DNA of 57,816 nt from Alcaligenaceae bacterium (GTDB taxonomy: Bacteria > Pseudomonadota > Gammaproteobacteria > Burkholderiales > Burkholderiaceae_B): the NCBI GenBank assembly GCA_013416445.1, contig JACCER010000021.1, positions 1 through 57,816 of the forward strand, written 5' to 3'. Below, piece after piece: positions 16,148 through 24,529 of this stretch. The position numbers and the translations under genes are program-made. How positions within the stretch are numbered: the stretch's first letter is position 1; the number at the start of each line of letters is the position of its first letter. The notes below the pieces were generated by a model that saw only the letters and a list, made by a program, of their open reading frames with translations, did not search any database and was not told the origin of the DNA.

Positions 16148-17284
16148 TTAGAGTGCGCGGGCGATCAGTTCGCGCATGATTTCAGAAGACCCGCCGTAGA
16201 TACGGTTGGGTCGTACGTCTGTAAAAGCACGTGCAATGGGGTATTCGCGCATGTAGCCGTAGCCGCCGTACATTTGTAATAGGCTATCGATGGCGCTGGT
16301 GGCCTCAGAAGCCCACAGCTTGGCCATGGCCGCGCCATCAGCATCCAGTTCTCCGGCCATGAACTCTTCCAGGCACTGATCGACGAAAGCGCGTGTTGCG
16401 CAGGCCAGGGCTTTGATGTCGGCCAGCTTGAAACGGAGATGCTGGTTCTCGATAAGGGCTTTGCCAAAGGCATGGCGCTCTTTGGTATAGGTGATCGTCC
16501 ATTCCAGCGCGGCTTCCAGTGCTGCCGCGCAGCGCAGTGCGATCATCAGGCGCTCTTGCACCAGTTCGTTCATTAAGTATCCAAACCCTTTATTGGGTTC
16601 GCCCAGCATGCAGTCGGCAGGAATGCGCATGTCGCTGAAAAAAAGCTCGGCGGTATCTTGGGCGCGTTGCCCCAGTTTGTCGAGCAGCTTGCCGCGGCTG
16701 AATCCCGGCAGCTTGGTGTCCACCCAGAACAGGCTGATGCCTTTGGCGCCAGCGGTTGGATCAGTTTTGGCTATCAACAGTACACGGTCGGCATGGTAGC
16801 CGTTCGTGATGAAGGTTTTTTGACCGTTGACAACGTATTCATCGCCGTCCTTGATTGCGGTTGTGCGTATCGCCTTCAGGTCGCTGCCGGCGGAGGGTTC
16901 GGTCATGGCGATGGACCCCACCACTTCGCCTGTTGCCATGCCGGGCAGCCACGCCTTTTTTTGCTCTTCGGTGCCAAGATGCAAAAGGTAGTTGGCCACG
17001 ATATCCGAGTGGGTGGTAAAGCCTGTGACGCCTGATGCCAGGGCTGTCGCTATTTCTTCGATAACGACTGCTGTATAGAGAAAACAACCGCCGCCGCCGC
17101 CATATTCCTCAGGAATGTTCGGGCAAAGAATGCCCGCTGCGCCCGCTTCTAGCCATAGTTCGCGTGGCACCAGGCCCTTTTCTTCCCATTGCGCATGAAA
17201 GGGCATGATACGTTCGGCGATGAAACGGTGCACCGATGTTCTGTACATATTGTGGTCAGAGGTAAAGCTTTTTCTGCGACTCAT
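16148..17284 (-). CDS. Acyl-CoA dehydrogenase, isovaleryl/long-chain type active site
   Basis: A 378-residue FAD enzyme making the enoyl-CoA from the CoA thioester supplied by the adjacent ligase. The middle domain has IAMTEPSAGSDLKAIRTT. The C-terminal signature reads RIYGGSSEIM, with Gly where medium-chain enzymes carry the catalytic Glu. A Glu in ELVQERLMIALR sits where the long-chain and isovaleryl-CoA dehydrogenases place theirs, so it belongs to that group. AGGAG six bases upstream fixes the start at the ATG at 17284. It lies 46 bases before the thiolase gene and 26 after the ligase. Confidence 0.9.
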   Translation of the reverse strand: MSRRKSFTSDHNMYRTSVHRFIAERIMPFHAQWEEKGLVPRELWLEAGAAGILCPNIPEEYGGGGGCFLYTAVVIEEIATALASGVTGFTTHSDIVANYLLHLGTEEQKKAWLPGMATGEVVGSIAMTEPSAGSDLKAIRTTAIKDGDEYVVNGQKTFITNGYHADRVLLIAKTDPTAGAKGISLFWVDTKLPGFSRGKLLDKLGQRAQDTAELFFSDMRIPADCMLGEPNKGFGYLMNELVQERLMIALRCAAALEAALEWTITYTKERHAFGKALIENQHLRFKLADIKALACATRAFVDQCLEEFMAGELDADGAAMAKLWASEATSAIDSLLQMYGGYGYMREYPIARAFTDVRPNRIYGGSSEIMRELIARAL

Positions 17285-17310
17285 CAAAGTCTCCTGAGGA
17301 TGGTTGCCTG

Positions 17311-18876
17311 TCAGTGCGCTATATGGGAAGTGTTCCCGACAGGCCAGTATTTATTCCGGACCTCTCGTTTCAGCAGTTTGCCGCTTTCTGTACGGGGCAG
17401 GCTGCTGACGAAGTCCACGGTTTTGGGCGTTTTGACGGCCGAGATACGTGCGCGACAGTAAGCAATCAGTTCGCGCTCCATTTCTGGTGTTGCGGCAGCG
17501 GGGTCTAATAATTCCACTACTGCTTTGGCAGATTCACCCATGTCTTCGTCTGGCACGCCCACGATGGCGACATCGCTGACGGCGGGGTGCGAAGCCAGTA
17601 TGTTCTCGGCCTCTTGTGGGTAGATGTTGACGCCGCCTGATACGATCATATTGGCCAGTCGGTCGGTAAGATACAGATAGCCGTCTGCATCCAGGTAGCC
17701 TATGTCGCCGTAGGTTGCCCAGCCTTGGTCGTTATAGGCCTTACGCGTTTTTTCTGGGTCGTTGTGATATTGGAAAGTGCTGCCGCCCGAAAAATACACC
17801 ACGCCAGGTTCGCCTTCTTCGGCATTTTTGCCGTTTTCGTTGACGATATGTACGGCCCCGAATTCGGGGCGACCAACGGAACCCTTGTGTAACAGCCATT
17901 CGTGTGAATCGAGTGAGGTGCGGCCTACGAGTTCGGTGCCGCTGTAGTATTCATAAAGAATCGGACCCCACCATGCGATGATTTGTTCTTTGAGCGGCAC
18001 CGGGCAAGGGGCGGCTGCATGGATGGCATATTGCATGCTGCTTACGTCGTAGCGTAGCCTGTCTGCTTCCGGCAAACGCAGCAGCCGTGAAAACATAGTC
18101 GGGACCCACTGCCCGTGCGTGACGCGATATTTTTCTATGGTTTCCAGTGCAAGCAAGGGGTCGAATTTTTCCATAAGCAACGATGTGCCGCCTGCCCGCA
18201 TGACAGCCATATTCCAGCGTACGGGCGCCGTGTGATAGAAAGGCGCTGTCGAGAGATATACCGAGCTTTCGTCAAATTGCTTCCAGCGTGTACGTGTATC
18301 GCCGGGCTTGCTGAAATAACCATGGGCTGTGCTTAGCGCACGCTTGATGCCTTTGGGCACGCCCGTCGTACCTGAAGAATAGGAAAAATCCGTGCCTTCA
18401 GGCAAGTCGTGGGGCAGGACGGCGTTTGCCGGCACGCCTGCGAGCCACTGCTCGTAATCCATGAAAATATTGTCGGTGCCGCCTTCCAGCACAATACATT
18501 CAGCGCCCGTTTCAGCCAGCCACTGTGGCGTTAGCCCCTGTGACGTCTTTTGAGAGCAAAACATGAGCCGTGCGCCGCAGTCTTGCAGAATATAGGCGAG
18601 TTCGGCTGGCTTCAGATGCAGACTGACTGTTGTGTAGTACAGCCCGATGCGGTGCGCCGCCCACATCAGTTCAAAATACCGGGGATGGTTTTCCAGATAA
18701 ATAATGAAGCCATCGCCGGTCTGAAAACCGTCCGCCAACAGGCGTGCCGCGCAGCGCCGCGAACGGGCCTCGAGTTCGGCCCAGCTTACCTCCAGGCCTG
18801 ATGGAATCATTCTGTATGCCACCTTGTTTGGGTGACGTTCAGCCATTTTTTGTATTACCGATTCTGCCTGGTTCAC
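17311..18876 (-). CDS. Acyl-CoA synthetase (AMP-forming)
   Basis: A 521-residue ANL-superfamily ligase that activates a carboxylic acid with ATP to its CoA ester. Motifs in order: DFSYSSGTTGVPKGIKR (P-loop A3, about residue 167), YEYYSGTE (A5), TYGDIGYLDADGYLYLTDR (A7-A8 with the Asp and Arg), and the C-terminal Lys region ESGKLLKR (A10). The start is a GTG at 18876 with AGGA seven bases upstream. Second gene of the operon, 65 bases after the Bug gene. It would commit the imported acid to the acyl-CoA dehydrogenase, thiolase-fold and DUF35 steps that follow. Confidence 0.9.
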   Translation of the reverse strand: MNQAESVIQKMAERHPNKVAYRMIPSGLEVSWAELEARSRRCAARLLADGFQTGDGFIIYLENHPRYFELMWAAHRIGLYYTTVSLHLKPAELAYILQDCGARLMFCSQKTSQGLTPQWLAETGAECIVLEGGTDNIFMDYEQWLAGVPANAVLPHDLPEGTDFSYSSGTTGVPKGIKRALSTAHGYFSKPGDTRTRWKQFDESSVYLSTAPFYHTAPVRWNMAVMRAGGTSLLMEKFDPLLALETIEKYRVTHGQWVPTMFSRLLRLPEADRLRYDVSSMQYAIHAAAPCPVPLKEQIIAWWGPILYEYYSGTELVGRTSLDSHEWLLHKGSVGRPEFGAVHIVNENGKNAEEGEPGVVYFSGGSTFQYHNDPEKTRKAYNDQGWATYGDIGYLDADGYLYLTDRLANMIVSGGVNIYPQEAENILASHPAVSDVAIVGVPDEDMGESAKAVVELLDPAAATPEMERELIAYCRARISAVKTPKTVDFVSSLPRTESGKLLKREVRNKYWPVGNTSHIAH

Positions 18877-18941
18877 GAGCTATCCTATTTGCGGTACGTT
18901 GCTACGTGCGCCGTCGCTTATGCTGGCGCCGTGATGCGGGG

Positions 18942-19931
18942 TTATTCCACGTTGATCTTGGCTTCTTTGATGACTGTAGCCCAACGCTGGGTTTCAGCGT
19001 CGACAAACTTGGCGAATTGTTCTCTGCTACCGCCCACGGCTATGCCGCCTTGCTGTGCAAAGCGTTCAGTGACCACGGGACTGGCGAGTGTTTTTTGCAA
19101 AGCCCGATTCAATGTGTCTAGAACTGGAGTGGGTACTTTGGATGAGGCAAATATGCCCAGCCAGACGTTTACGTCGAAGCCTGGGTAGCCAAGTTCTATC
19201 ATGGTGGGGGTGTCTGGTAATAGCTGCGCGCGCTGGCCGCTGGTCACTGCCAGGGCACGCAGCTTGCCTTCGCGAATAAGCGGAAGGGCGGTGATCAGGT
19301 TGTCGACCATGAAGTCAACGCGCCCAGCCACCAGGTCTACCAGGGCGGGCGAGGCGCCTTTGTAGACAATGTTGACTGCTGGTATGCCTGTTCTGGATTT
19401 AAAGAGTTCGCCGGCCAAGTGTCCGGATGAACCGCTGGTTGAGACTGCCATTGATAGCCCGCCTTCTTTGGTTTTGGCATAAGCGCGCAGTTCGTCGAGT
19501 GTTTTGGCAGGGACCTCGGGGTTCAGCACTACGACATCGGGCATGGACAACACATAAATGACAGGGGCCAGTTCGTTAGCTGTATATGAAATGTTTTTTT
19601 GCAAGGTATAGTTTGCTGCGTTTGGGCCCAGGCTTCCCATGACCAGTGTCGTGCCATCAGGTGTGGCCCGCAGCATGCTTTGTATGCCCAGCATGCCGCC
19701 GGCGCCCGCTTTGTTTTCCACGATGACCGTGTGGCCAGTTTCGATGGCAAGCTGATTTCCGATAAGACGGCTGGTTTGATCGAGAATGCCGCCCGGAGCG
19801 GCTGGAGCGATTATCCGGATAGCTTGATCAGGCAGCTGAGCCGTAGGCTGGGCTGCGTGAGAAGAGCCGACAACAGCAAAAGCCAGCATGAATGCGAGGA
19901 CTGGCGTTTTATAGTGTAGTTGCTTAAACAT
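18942..19931 (-). CDS. Bug family (TctC-type) periplasmic solute-binding protein
   Basis: A 329-residue Bug protein and the first gene of the five-gene degradative operon. Signal peptide about residues 1-26 (..VVGSSHA). The ligand loop here is PAAPGGILD, and lobe two has IVYKGASPALVDLVAGRVDF. AGGAG is eight bases before the ATG. Being first in an operon with ligase, dehydrogenase and thiolase-fold genes, it very likely binds the pathway substrate in the periplasm. It diverges from the IclR gene across the paired operator boxes. Confidence 0.9.
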   Translation of the reverse strand: MFKQLHYKTPVLAFMLAFAVVGSSHAAQPTAQLPDQAIRIIAPAAPGGILDQTSRLIGNQLAIETGHTVIVENKAGAGGMLGIQSMLRATPDGTTLVMGSLGPNAANYTLQKNISYTANELAPVIYVLSMPDVVVLNPEVPAKTLDELRAYAKTKEGGLSMAVSTSGSSGHLAGELFKSRTGIPAVNIVYKGASPALVDLVAGRVDFMVDNLITALPLIREGKLRALAVTSGQRAQLLPDTPTMIELGYPGFDVNVWLGIFASSKVPTPVLDTLNRALQKTLASPVVTERFAQQGGIAVGGSREQFAKFVDAETQRWATVIKEAKINVE

Positions 19932-20021
19932 GGATGTCTCCTGATTTAGGTTGGCGTGAAGCCGCTTTTATAAGTATTTATGGTCCGCTGAATGTACTGC
20001 TTGAAGGGAAAGCTTTAACCC

Positions 20022-20061
20022 TTGAATGTCCGCTAAGCGGATTGTATAATCCGTTATGCGG
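20022..20061. promoter_or_regulatory. Divergent promoter region with paired IclR-type operators, site 2
   Basis: On the plus strand TTGAAT (20022-20027), 17 bases, TATAAT (20045-20050) is a near-consensus promoter for the IclR gene. CCGCTAAGCGG (20030-20040) fills its spacer, and CCGTTATGCGG (20051-20061) lies on the transcription start. Starts are 21 bp apart, as at 13390/13411. On the minus strand TTAAAT (20064-20069) and TACAAT (20041-20046), 17 bases apart, could drive the Bug-ligase operon through the same boxes. The consensus CCGYTAAGCGG as tandem short palindromes fits IclR/PcaU-type binding. Confidence 0.72.
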
Positions 20062-20156
20062 ATATTTAACGGCATTTGTTATGGTCTGTCAATCCCGGCA
20101 AGCGCCTTCAAAAATAGAATTTTTACTTTTAAGCAATACAGACAAAGGAACTCTGC

Positions 20157-20939
20157 ATGGCAACGCCAACCAGCGAAAGCTTCATCCGATCGTTTGCGCG
20201 AGGCCTGACTGTCATCGAGGCCATGGGGCGGTCTGGCGAAGCGCATACGGTCAGTACATTGGCGACGGCTACATCCTTGCCGCGCACTGTAGTGCGCCGG
20301 ATTCTGCTCACGCTCTGCGAATTGGGCTACGTGGCCACAGACGAACGCGAGTTTCGTCTGACCCCGAAAATCCTGAATCTGGGCATGACTTATCTCACAT
20401 CATTGCCTTTCTGGGGGCATGCGCAGCGCGCACTCGAAGACTTGTGCGCACAGATACAGGAATCCTGCGCCCTCACTGTATTCGACGGTAATGTCGTGAC
20501 CTACATCTTGAGGATACCGTCGCGCAAGATACTGTCGTTGCGGTTGGGGGTTGGTTCGCGTATTCCGGCCTATGCGACTTCGCCAGGGCGTATTGCCTTG
20601 GCGCATCTGTCAGCAGCGGCGCTGGACACCTATCTGAAAGACAGGCAGTTCCGGCGCTACACGCCTAAAACGGTGGATACGGCCGAACATCTGCTGCCTC
20701 TGCTGGCGGAAGTACGCCAGAATGGCTACGCCTGGGTTGACGGAGAATACGACGAGTCAGTATGCGGTCTGGCGGTACCTATCTATGATACGCAGCGCAA
20801 TGTCGTGGCCGCGCTCAATGTCAATATGCTGTCGCGCCAGATATCGCGCGATAAGGCGGTAGATACCAAGCTTGGGCCCCTACTAGAGGCGGCGCATCGC
20901 CTCGATGGCATTGCGCCAGCGTTTCTACGGCCGATTTAG
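20157..20939 (+). CDS. IclR family transcriptional regulator
   Basis: A 260-residue IclR-type regulator. The N-terminal winged helix (about 10-75) has SFARGLTVIEAMG, VSTLATATSLPRTVVRRILLTL and YVATDEREFRLTPKILNLG. The effector domain (about 85-250) has RLGVGSRIPAYATSPGRIALA, the family's G-x-x-x-P-x-x-x-x-x-x-G-R segment, and VCGLAVPIYD. Overall it resembles regulators of aromatic-acid catabolism (PcaR/PobR group). It diverges from the Bug-ligase operon, and the paired boxes in its own promoter recur at 13390-13421. It is therefore the likely regulator of both Bug transcription units and of itself. The inducer is probably the imported acid or its CoA ester (inference). Confidence 0.9.
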   Translation: MATPTSESFIRSFARGLTVIEAMGRSGEAHTVSTLATATSLPRTVVRRILLTLCELGYVATDEREFRLTPKILNLGMTYLTSLPFWGHAQRALEDLCAQIQESCALTVFDGNVVTYILRIPSRKILSLRLGVGSRIPAYATSPGRIALAHLSAAALDTYLKDRQFRRYTPKTVDTAEHLLPLLAEVRQNGYAWVDGEYDESVCGLAVPIYDTQRNVVAALNVNMLSRQISRDKAVDTKLGPLLEAAHRLDGIAPAFLRPI

Positions 20940-20967
20940 CAAAAAAGTCCAGGCGCGTGGCTCGTAG

Positions 20968-21876
20968 TCAGGCGACCCCGGCCATATGGCCTTTTCCCGC
21001 CGCCTGTTCAGCCAGCACGTTCAGCACATGTTGCGTGGTGGGTTCAATTGGGCCGTTGCGATGGGCGATGCCTAGTGGCCGCCACAGGGTGGGGCGCAAA
21101 GGGCGCATGGCGATGCGATCCTCGGGAACGGGGGCATCGGCCTCATGGGGCAGCAGGGCTGCGCCATAGCCTGCGGCGACCAGGCTTTTGATGGCATCGT
21201 TGTAGTTGAGCAGTATGCGTGCTTGCGGTTGGCGTCCGGCAGCGGCGAACCATGCGCTGGTAACGCGTGACAACTGTGTGCTGGCATCGTTCAGGATCAG
21301 TGCGCGTTTGGCCAGCCACGCCGGTGTGATCTGAGCGGGCGGGCGCCAGGCCGACGGGACAAAAGCCATGATGGGATCGCGCCGCCATGGATGCAGTTCC
21401 AGACCGCCCATGGGCGCTTGCGGGAGCGCAACCAAGCCTACATCCAGGCTGCCTGCCAAAAGTCGAGACAGCGATTCTTGTGAGGTAAGCACCGAGACTT
21501 GAACGTCAATATCAGGATGGCGAGCGCTGAGCGTAGTCAGTGCCTGAGGCAGCAAATAGGCAATTGCCCCGGTCGAGGCGCCCAGCCGTACCCGGCCAGC
21601 CAGACCTTGGGCCTGGCGCAGCACATCTTCCAGGGCCAGCTCGGCATCGGCCAGGAGGCGGCGGGCGCGTTCGAGCAGGGTTTCGCCTATGGCGGTGGGG
21701 TGGATCTGGCCGCGTTTGCGGGACAGCAGTGGAGCACCAATACGCGCTTCAAGGTCTTTGATGTGCAGGCTGACCGTGGGTGGGGCCAAATTCAAGGCTC
21801 GTGCGGCCTTGGCGAACGAGCCTAATTCGGCAATGACCAACAACGTACGTAAACGATCTAGGTTGATTTCACGCAT
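20968..21876 (-). CDS. LysR family transcriptional regulator
   Basis: A 302-residue LysR protein with an N-terminal helix-turn-helix (INLDRLRTLLVIAELGSF, APPTVSLHIKDLEARIG) and a standard effector domain. It is divergent from argC, 110 bases away, and convergent with the IclR gene across a 28-base gap. Regulation of argC is the simple guess from position, but LysR proteins beside biosynthetic genes can have distant targets. The recognition segment is of the T-V-S-x-H-I type shared with several short-chain-metabolite LysRs. Effector unknown. Confidence 0.88.
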   Translation of the reverse strand: MREINLDRLRTLLVIAELGSFAKAARALNLAPPTVSLHIKDLEARIGAPLLSRKRGQIHPTAIGETLLERARRLLADAELALEDVLRQAQGLAGRVRLGASTGAIAYLLPQALTTLSARHPDIDVQVSVLTSQESLSRLLAGSLDVGLVALPQAPMGGLELHPWRRDPIMAFVPSAWRPPAQITPAWLAKRALILNDASTQLSRVTSAWFAAAGRQPQARILLNYNDAIKSLVAAGYGAALLPHEADAPVPEDRIAMRPLRPTLWRPLGIAHRNGPIEPTTQHVLNVLAEQAAGKGHMAGVA

Positions 21877-21986
21877 GGCAAGATCAGGTTCAGAATTTAT
21901 GAATCATAAGGTCATTATATTCAACTTTTCTTTTGCACGACGATGGCCGAAAATGGCAACATTGCTAATCCTTGTACGAGACAGTC

Positions 21987-22922
21987 ATGAATCAGCCTGT
22001 AGTTTTTATTGACGGAGACCAGGGTACGACCGGCCTGCAAATCCACGCCCGTCTAAGCGCTCGAACCGATCTTAAGCTTTTAACCTTGCCTGACGCTGAG
22101 CGCAAAGATCAGCAGCGCCGCGCCGAGGCTATCAACGCGGCTGATATCGCCATTCTGTGCTTGCCAGATGAACCGGCCCGCGGCGCCGTAGACGCAATCA
22201 GGAATCCCTTGGTACGCGTCATCGACGCGAGCTCCGCTCACCGTACTCAAGATGGATGGACCTACGGGTTCCCGGAAATGGACTTCGGCCAAGCCGAGCG
22301 GATTGCGCATGCCAAAAGGGTGAGCAACCCCGGCTGCTATCCCACAGGCGCCATCGCGCTTTTGTGGCCTCTGGTAAAAGCTGGGCTGATTCCGACTGAT
22401 TATCCTATTACGGTACAGGCCGTATCGGGCTATTCGGGGGGCGGGCGGGCTGGTGTTGACCTGTATGAACAGCCAGGTTCGACTCCAGGGCCCGCATTTC
22501 GGCTTTATGGTCTTGGGCTGTCTCATAAGCATGTCCCGGAAATCCAGCGCCACGCGGGTTTGTCGCAACGCCCTTTTTTTGTTCCAGCGTACGGCGCTTT
22601 TCGTCAGGGTATCGTGCTGAGCATTCCTCTGCAGTTGCGTTTGCTGCCTGCCGGGGTCAGCGCCGCGCTGATGCATGAACGTCTGCGCAGCCATTACGAT
22701 GGGGCCGCGCATGTGCAGGTCATGTCCCCCGAATGGGCCGTCGCGGCAACGCATCTGGATCCCGAGGTGCTGAATAACAGCAACGATTTGAGCCTGGCGG
22801 TGTTTTCAAACGAGGCGCACGGCCAAGTGTTGTTGACAGCGGTATTCGACAACTTGGGCAAGGGCGCATCGGGCGCTGCAATGCAGAATCTGGACTTGAT
22901 GCTGCAGGCGATGAGCAGGTGA
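21987..22922 (+). CDS. argC: N-acetyl-gamma-glutamyl-phosphate reductase, short (type 2) form
   Basis: A 311-residue ArgC making N-acetylglutamate 5-semialdehyde in arginine synthesis (NADPH-dependent). The N-terminal Rossmann motif is [17 protein letters not shown]; the catalytic cysteine, Cys117, lies in [13 protein letters not shown]; and the conserved histidine lies in [12 protein letters not shown]. The length matches the short ArgC type 2 found in many proteobacteria rather than the roughly 345-residue form. The ATG at 21987 aligns with the family start. No other arg genes are nearby, as is common for this form. It is divergent from a LysR gene. Confidence 0.93.
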   Translation: MNQPVVFIDGDQGTTGLQIHARLSARTDLKLLTLPDAERKDQQRRAEAINAADIAILCLPDEPARGAVDAIRNPLVRVIDASSAHRTQDGWTYGFPEMDFGQAERIAHAKRVSNPGCYPTGAIALLWPLVKAGLIPTDYPITVQAVSGYSGGGRAGVDLYEQPGSTPGPAFRLYGLGLSHKHVPEIQRHAGLSQRPFFVPAYGAFRQGIVLSIPLQLRLLPAGVSAALMHERLRSHYDGAAHVQVMSPEWAVAATHLDPEVLNNSNDLSLAVFSNEAHGQVLLTAVFDNLGKGASGAAMQNLDLMLQAMSR

Positions 22923-22964
22923 TGGTTTCGGCCTCTGGTTGCACGGTTATCCGGGGTGGGGCCG

Positions 22965-23594
22965 TCAGCGCGTTGCTGTGGCTGCGGACGTTACCGCCCA
23001 TTCAACGATTTCCAGTGCAAGCTGGTCGGTGGCCGCGCCAAAAGCCTCGATAATATCGGGAATCTGCACGCTTTTGGCAGGCAGTTCTACTGCGAAACTG
23101 CGGGTGGCGATGATGCGGCGCGCAGCTGTAGTGACCAGGCTGGTGTCCAGCTGTACGCGCACAAAAGGGCGTTTTCCATGGTATTCCACATGAAAGCCAC
23201 GCAGGTCGCTGTGCAGTTCAATATCGGACTGGACGCTGGCCGCATCATTGCTGATAGACTTTATCCGGCCATCGGCGCGGAACGCATCAAGGATGCGATG
23301 TTGCATAAGAACGGGGGGAGGCTCGCTCCACTGGACGCCTTTATAGGCATTGATCTGGTTGTCCGGGCGAATAACGAGCAAGCGTCGGCCTTCGAGCAGG
23401 TGACCGCCATGTGGCGTAGCCACCTGCAACGAACTGGGGATTTGCACAGACTGGGCCGCTTGGGCTGGAAACGACGCGAGGGGTAAGCGATAGCTATCTT
23501 TAATCTGGGCCTCTGGCAGCACAGAACAGGCGCTTGCCAAGCCCAGCATCCCGACTGCAAGTGTTGTCCGCCAAAAGCGGGGTGGCTGATTCAT
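22965..23594 (-). CDS. ABC-type transport auxiliary lipoprotein (PqiC/DUF330-like)
   Basis: A 209-residue outer-membrane-directed lipoprotein. The signal ends in the lipobox LASAC (Cys at about residue 23) followed by SVLP, the usual start of ABC-auxiliary lipoproteins paired with Mce transporters. The rest is the mixed alpha/beta DUF330 domain, with the typical VQIPSSLQV start and a RPFVRVQLDTSLV strand. It overlaps the MlaD-like gene by four bases (ATGA), so it is the last gene of the Mce operon. It probably links the periplasmic Mce protein to the outer membrane. Confidence 0.85.
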   Translation of the reverse strand: MNQPPRFWRTTLAVGMLGLASACSVLPEAQIKDSYRLPLASFPAQAAQSVQIPSSLQVATPHGGHLLEGRRLLVIRPDNQINAYKGVQWSEPPPVLMQHRILDAFRADGRIKSISNDAASVQSDIELHSDLRGFHVEYHGKRPFVRVQLDTSLVTTAARRIIATRSFAVELPAKSVQIPDIIEAFGAATDQLALEIVEWAVTSAATATR

Positions 23595-24529
23595 GGCTGG
23601 AACTCCTTCATTTTTCCCGGGCCCAGCAGGTATTCACCTGGGCCGTCCTGCAACTGGCGAGTGATACTACGCATCGCAGCCAGGGTGCGACGCAGTTCCT
23701 GCAAGGCGGGGCCCAGGTCGTTGAGCCCTTGCAAGCCGTTATGCAATGCGTTTTGGTTGTTTTTCAGCAGGCGCTCCAGTTGGGCGCTGCTGCGTTCCAG
23801 CGAGGCCATCGTGTTGCGTGCGCTGTTCAGGGTTTTTGCGCCATCGGTGGCAAGTAAACTATTGGCACTTTCTATCAGTGTTGTGGTTTTCCGCAGGACA
23901 GCCTGTGCTGACTGGCTGGCGCGTGTGAATTCAGTGATCAGCAATGGGATCGCGGCGTCTTGGCCGGCCAATAAGCCGGAAACCGCTTCCAGGTTAATGA
24001 GTGTCTGGCTGATGCGCTGGCTGTTTTCGGGCGAGAGTATCTGGCGAGTGTTCAGAACGAGTTCGTTGAGGTTGCTCATCATGTCCCCGCCATCGTCGAA
24101 CAGCCTGGCCAAGGAAGAGCGGCGCGCCACAATTATTGGATCTGCCCCGGGCTTGCCAGTGAGCAGCGGGCTTTCAGGCGTGCCGCCCGATAGTTGTATG
24201 ACCGAGACGCCCGTGATGCCCGTTACCGCCAGTACCGCTTGGGTATCTTCCTTGACGGGGATATGGCCTTCGATGCGAATGCGGGCCCAGACCTTGCGTG
24301 GATCGGTGGGGTCCAGGGTGAGCTCGGCTACGTCTCCTACTTTGATGCCGCTGTATTGCACGACACTGCCTTTGGACAAACCCCTGACTGCCTCGTTGAA
24401 AAGGACTTTGTAATAGGTGGGCGATTCATTCGTGCCGGGCTTGTTCAGTGCAAGGGCCAATAGCAATGCCGCAGCCGTCAGAATGACAATGAACAGACCA
24501 ATCAGAACATGATGGGCGCGTGTTTCCAT
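23591..24529 (-). CDS. MlaD family (Mce domain) periplasmic lipid-binding protein
   Basis: A 312-residue protein with an N-terminal membrane anchor (VLIGLFIVILTAAALLLALAL), one Mce domain (about residues 40-120, YYKVLFNEAVRGLSKGSVVQ and VAVTGITGVSVIQLSGG-like segments) and a long helical C-terminus (about 150-300) with heptad-like leucines. Such proteins form hexameric rings that carry lipids between the inner and outer membranes. Start and stop overlap both neighbours by one to four bases, showing tight coupling with the ATPase and the lipoprotein. Confidence 0.9.
   Translation of the reverse strand: METRAHHVLIGLFIVILTAAALLLALALNKPGTNESPTYYKVLFNEAVRGLSKGSVVQYSGIKVGDVAELTLDPTDPRKVWARIRIEGHIPVKEDTQAVLAVTGITGVSVIQLSGGTPESPLLTGKPGADPIIVARRSSLARLFDDGGDMMSNLNELVLNTRQILSPENSQRISQTLINLEAVSGLLAGQDAAIPLLITEFTRASQSAQAVLRKTTTLIESANSLLATDGAKTLNSARNTMASLERSSAQLERLLKNNQNALHNGLQGLNDLGPALQELRRTLAAMRSITRQLQDGPGEYLLGPGKMKEFQP

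Noticed and set aside
22080-22754. 224-codon minus-strand frame opposite argC
   Set aside because: Antisense to ArgC, which shows all its catalytic motifs; no signal for translation.
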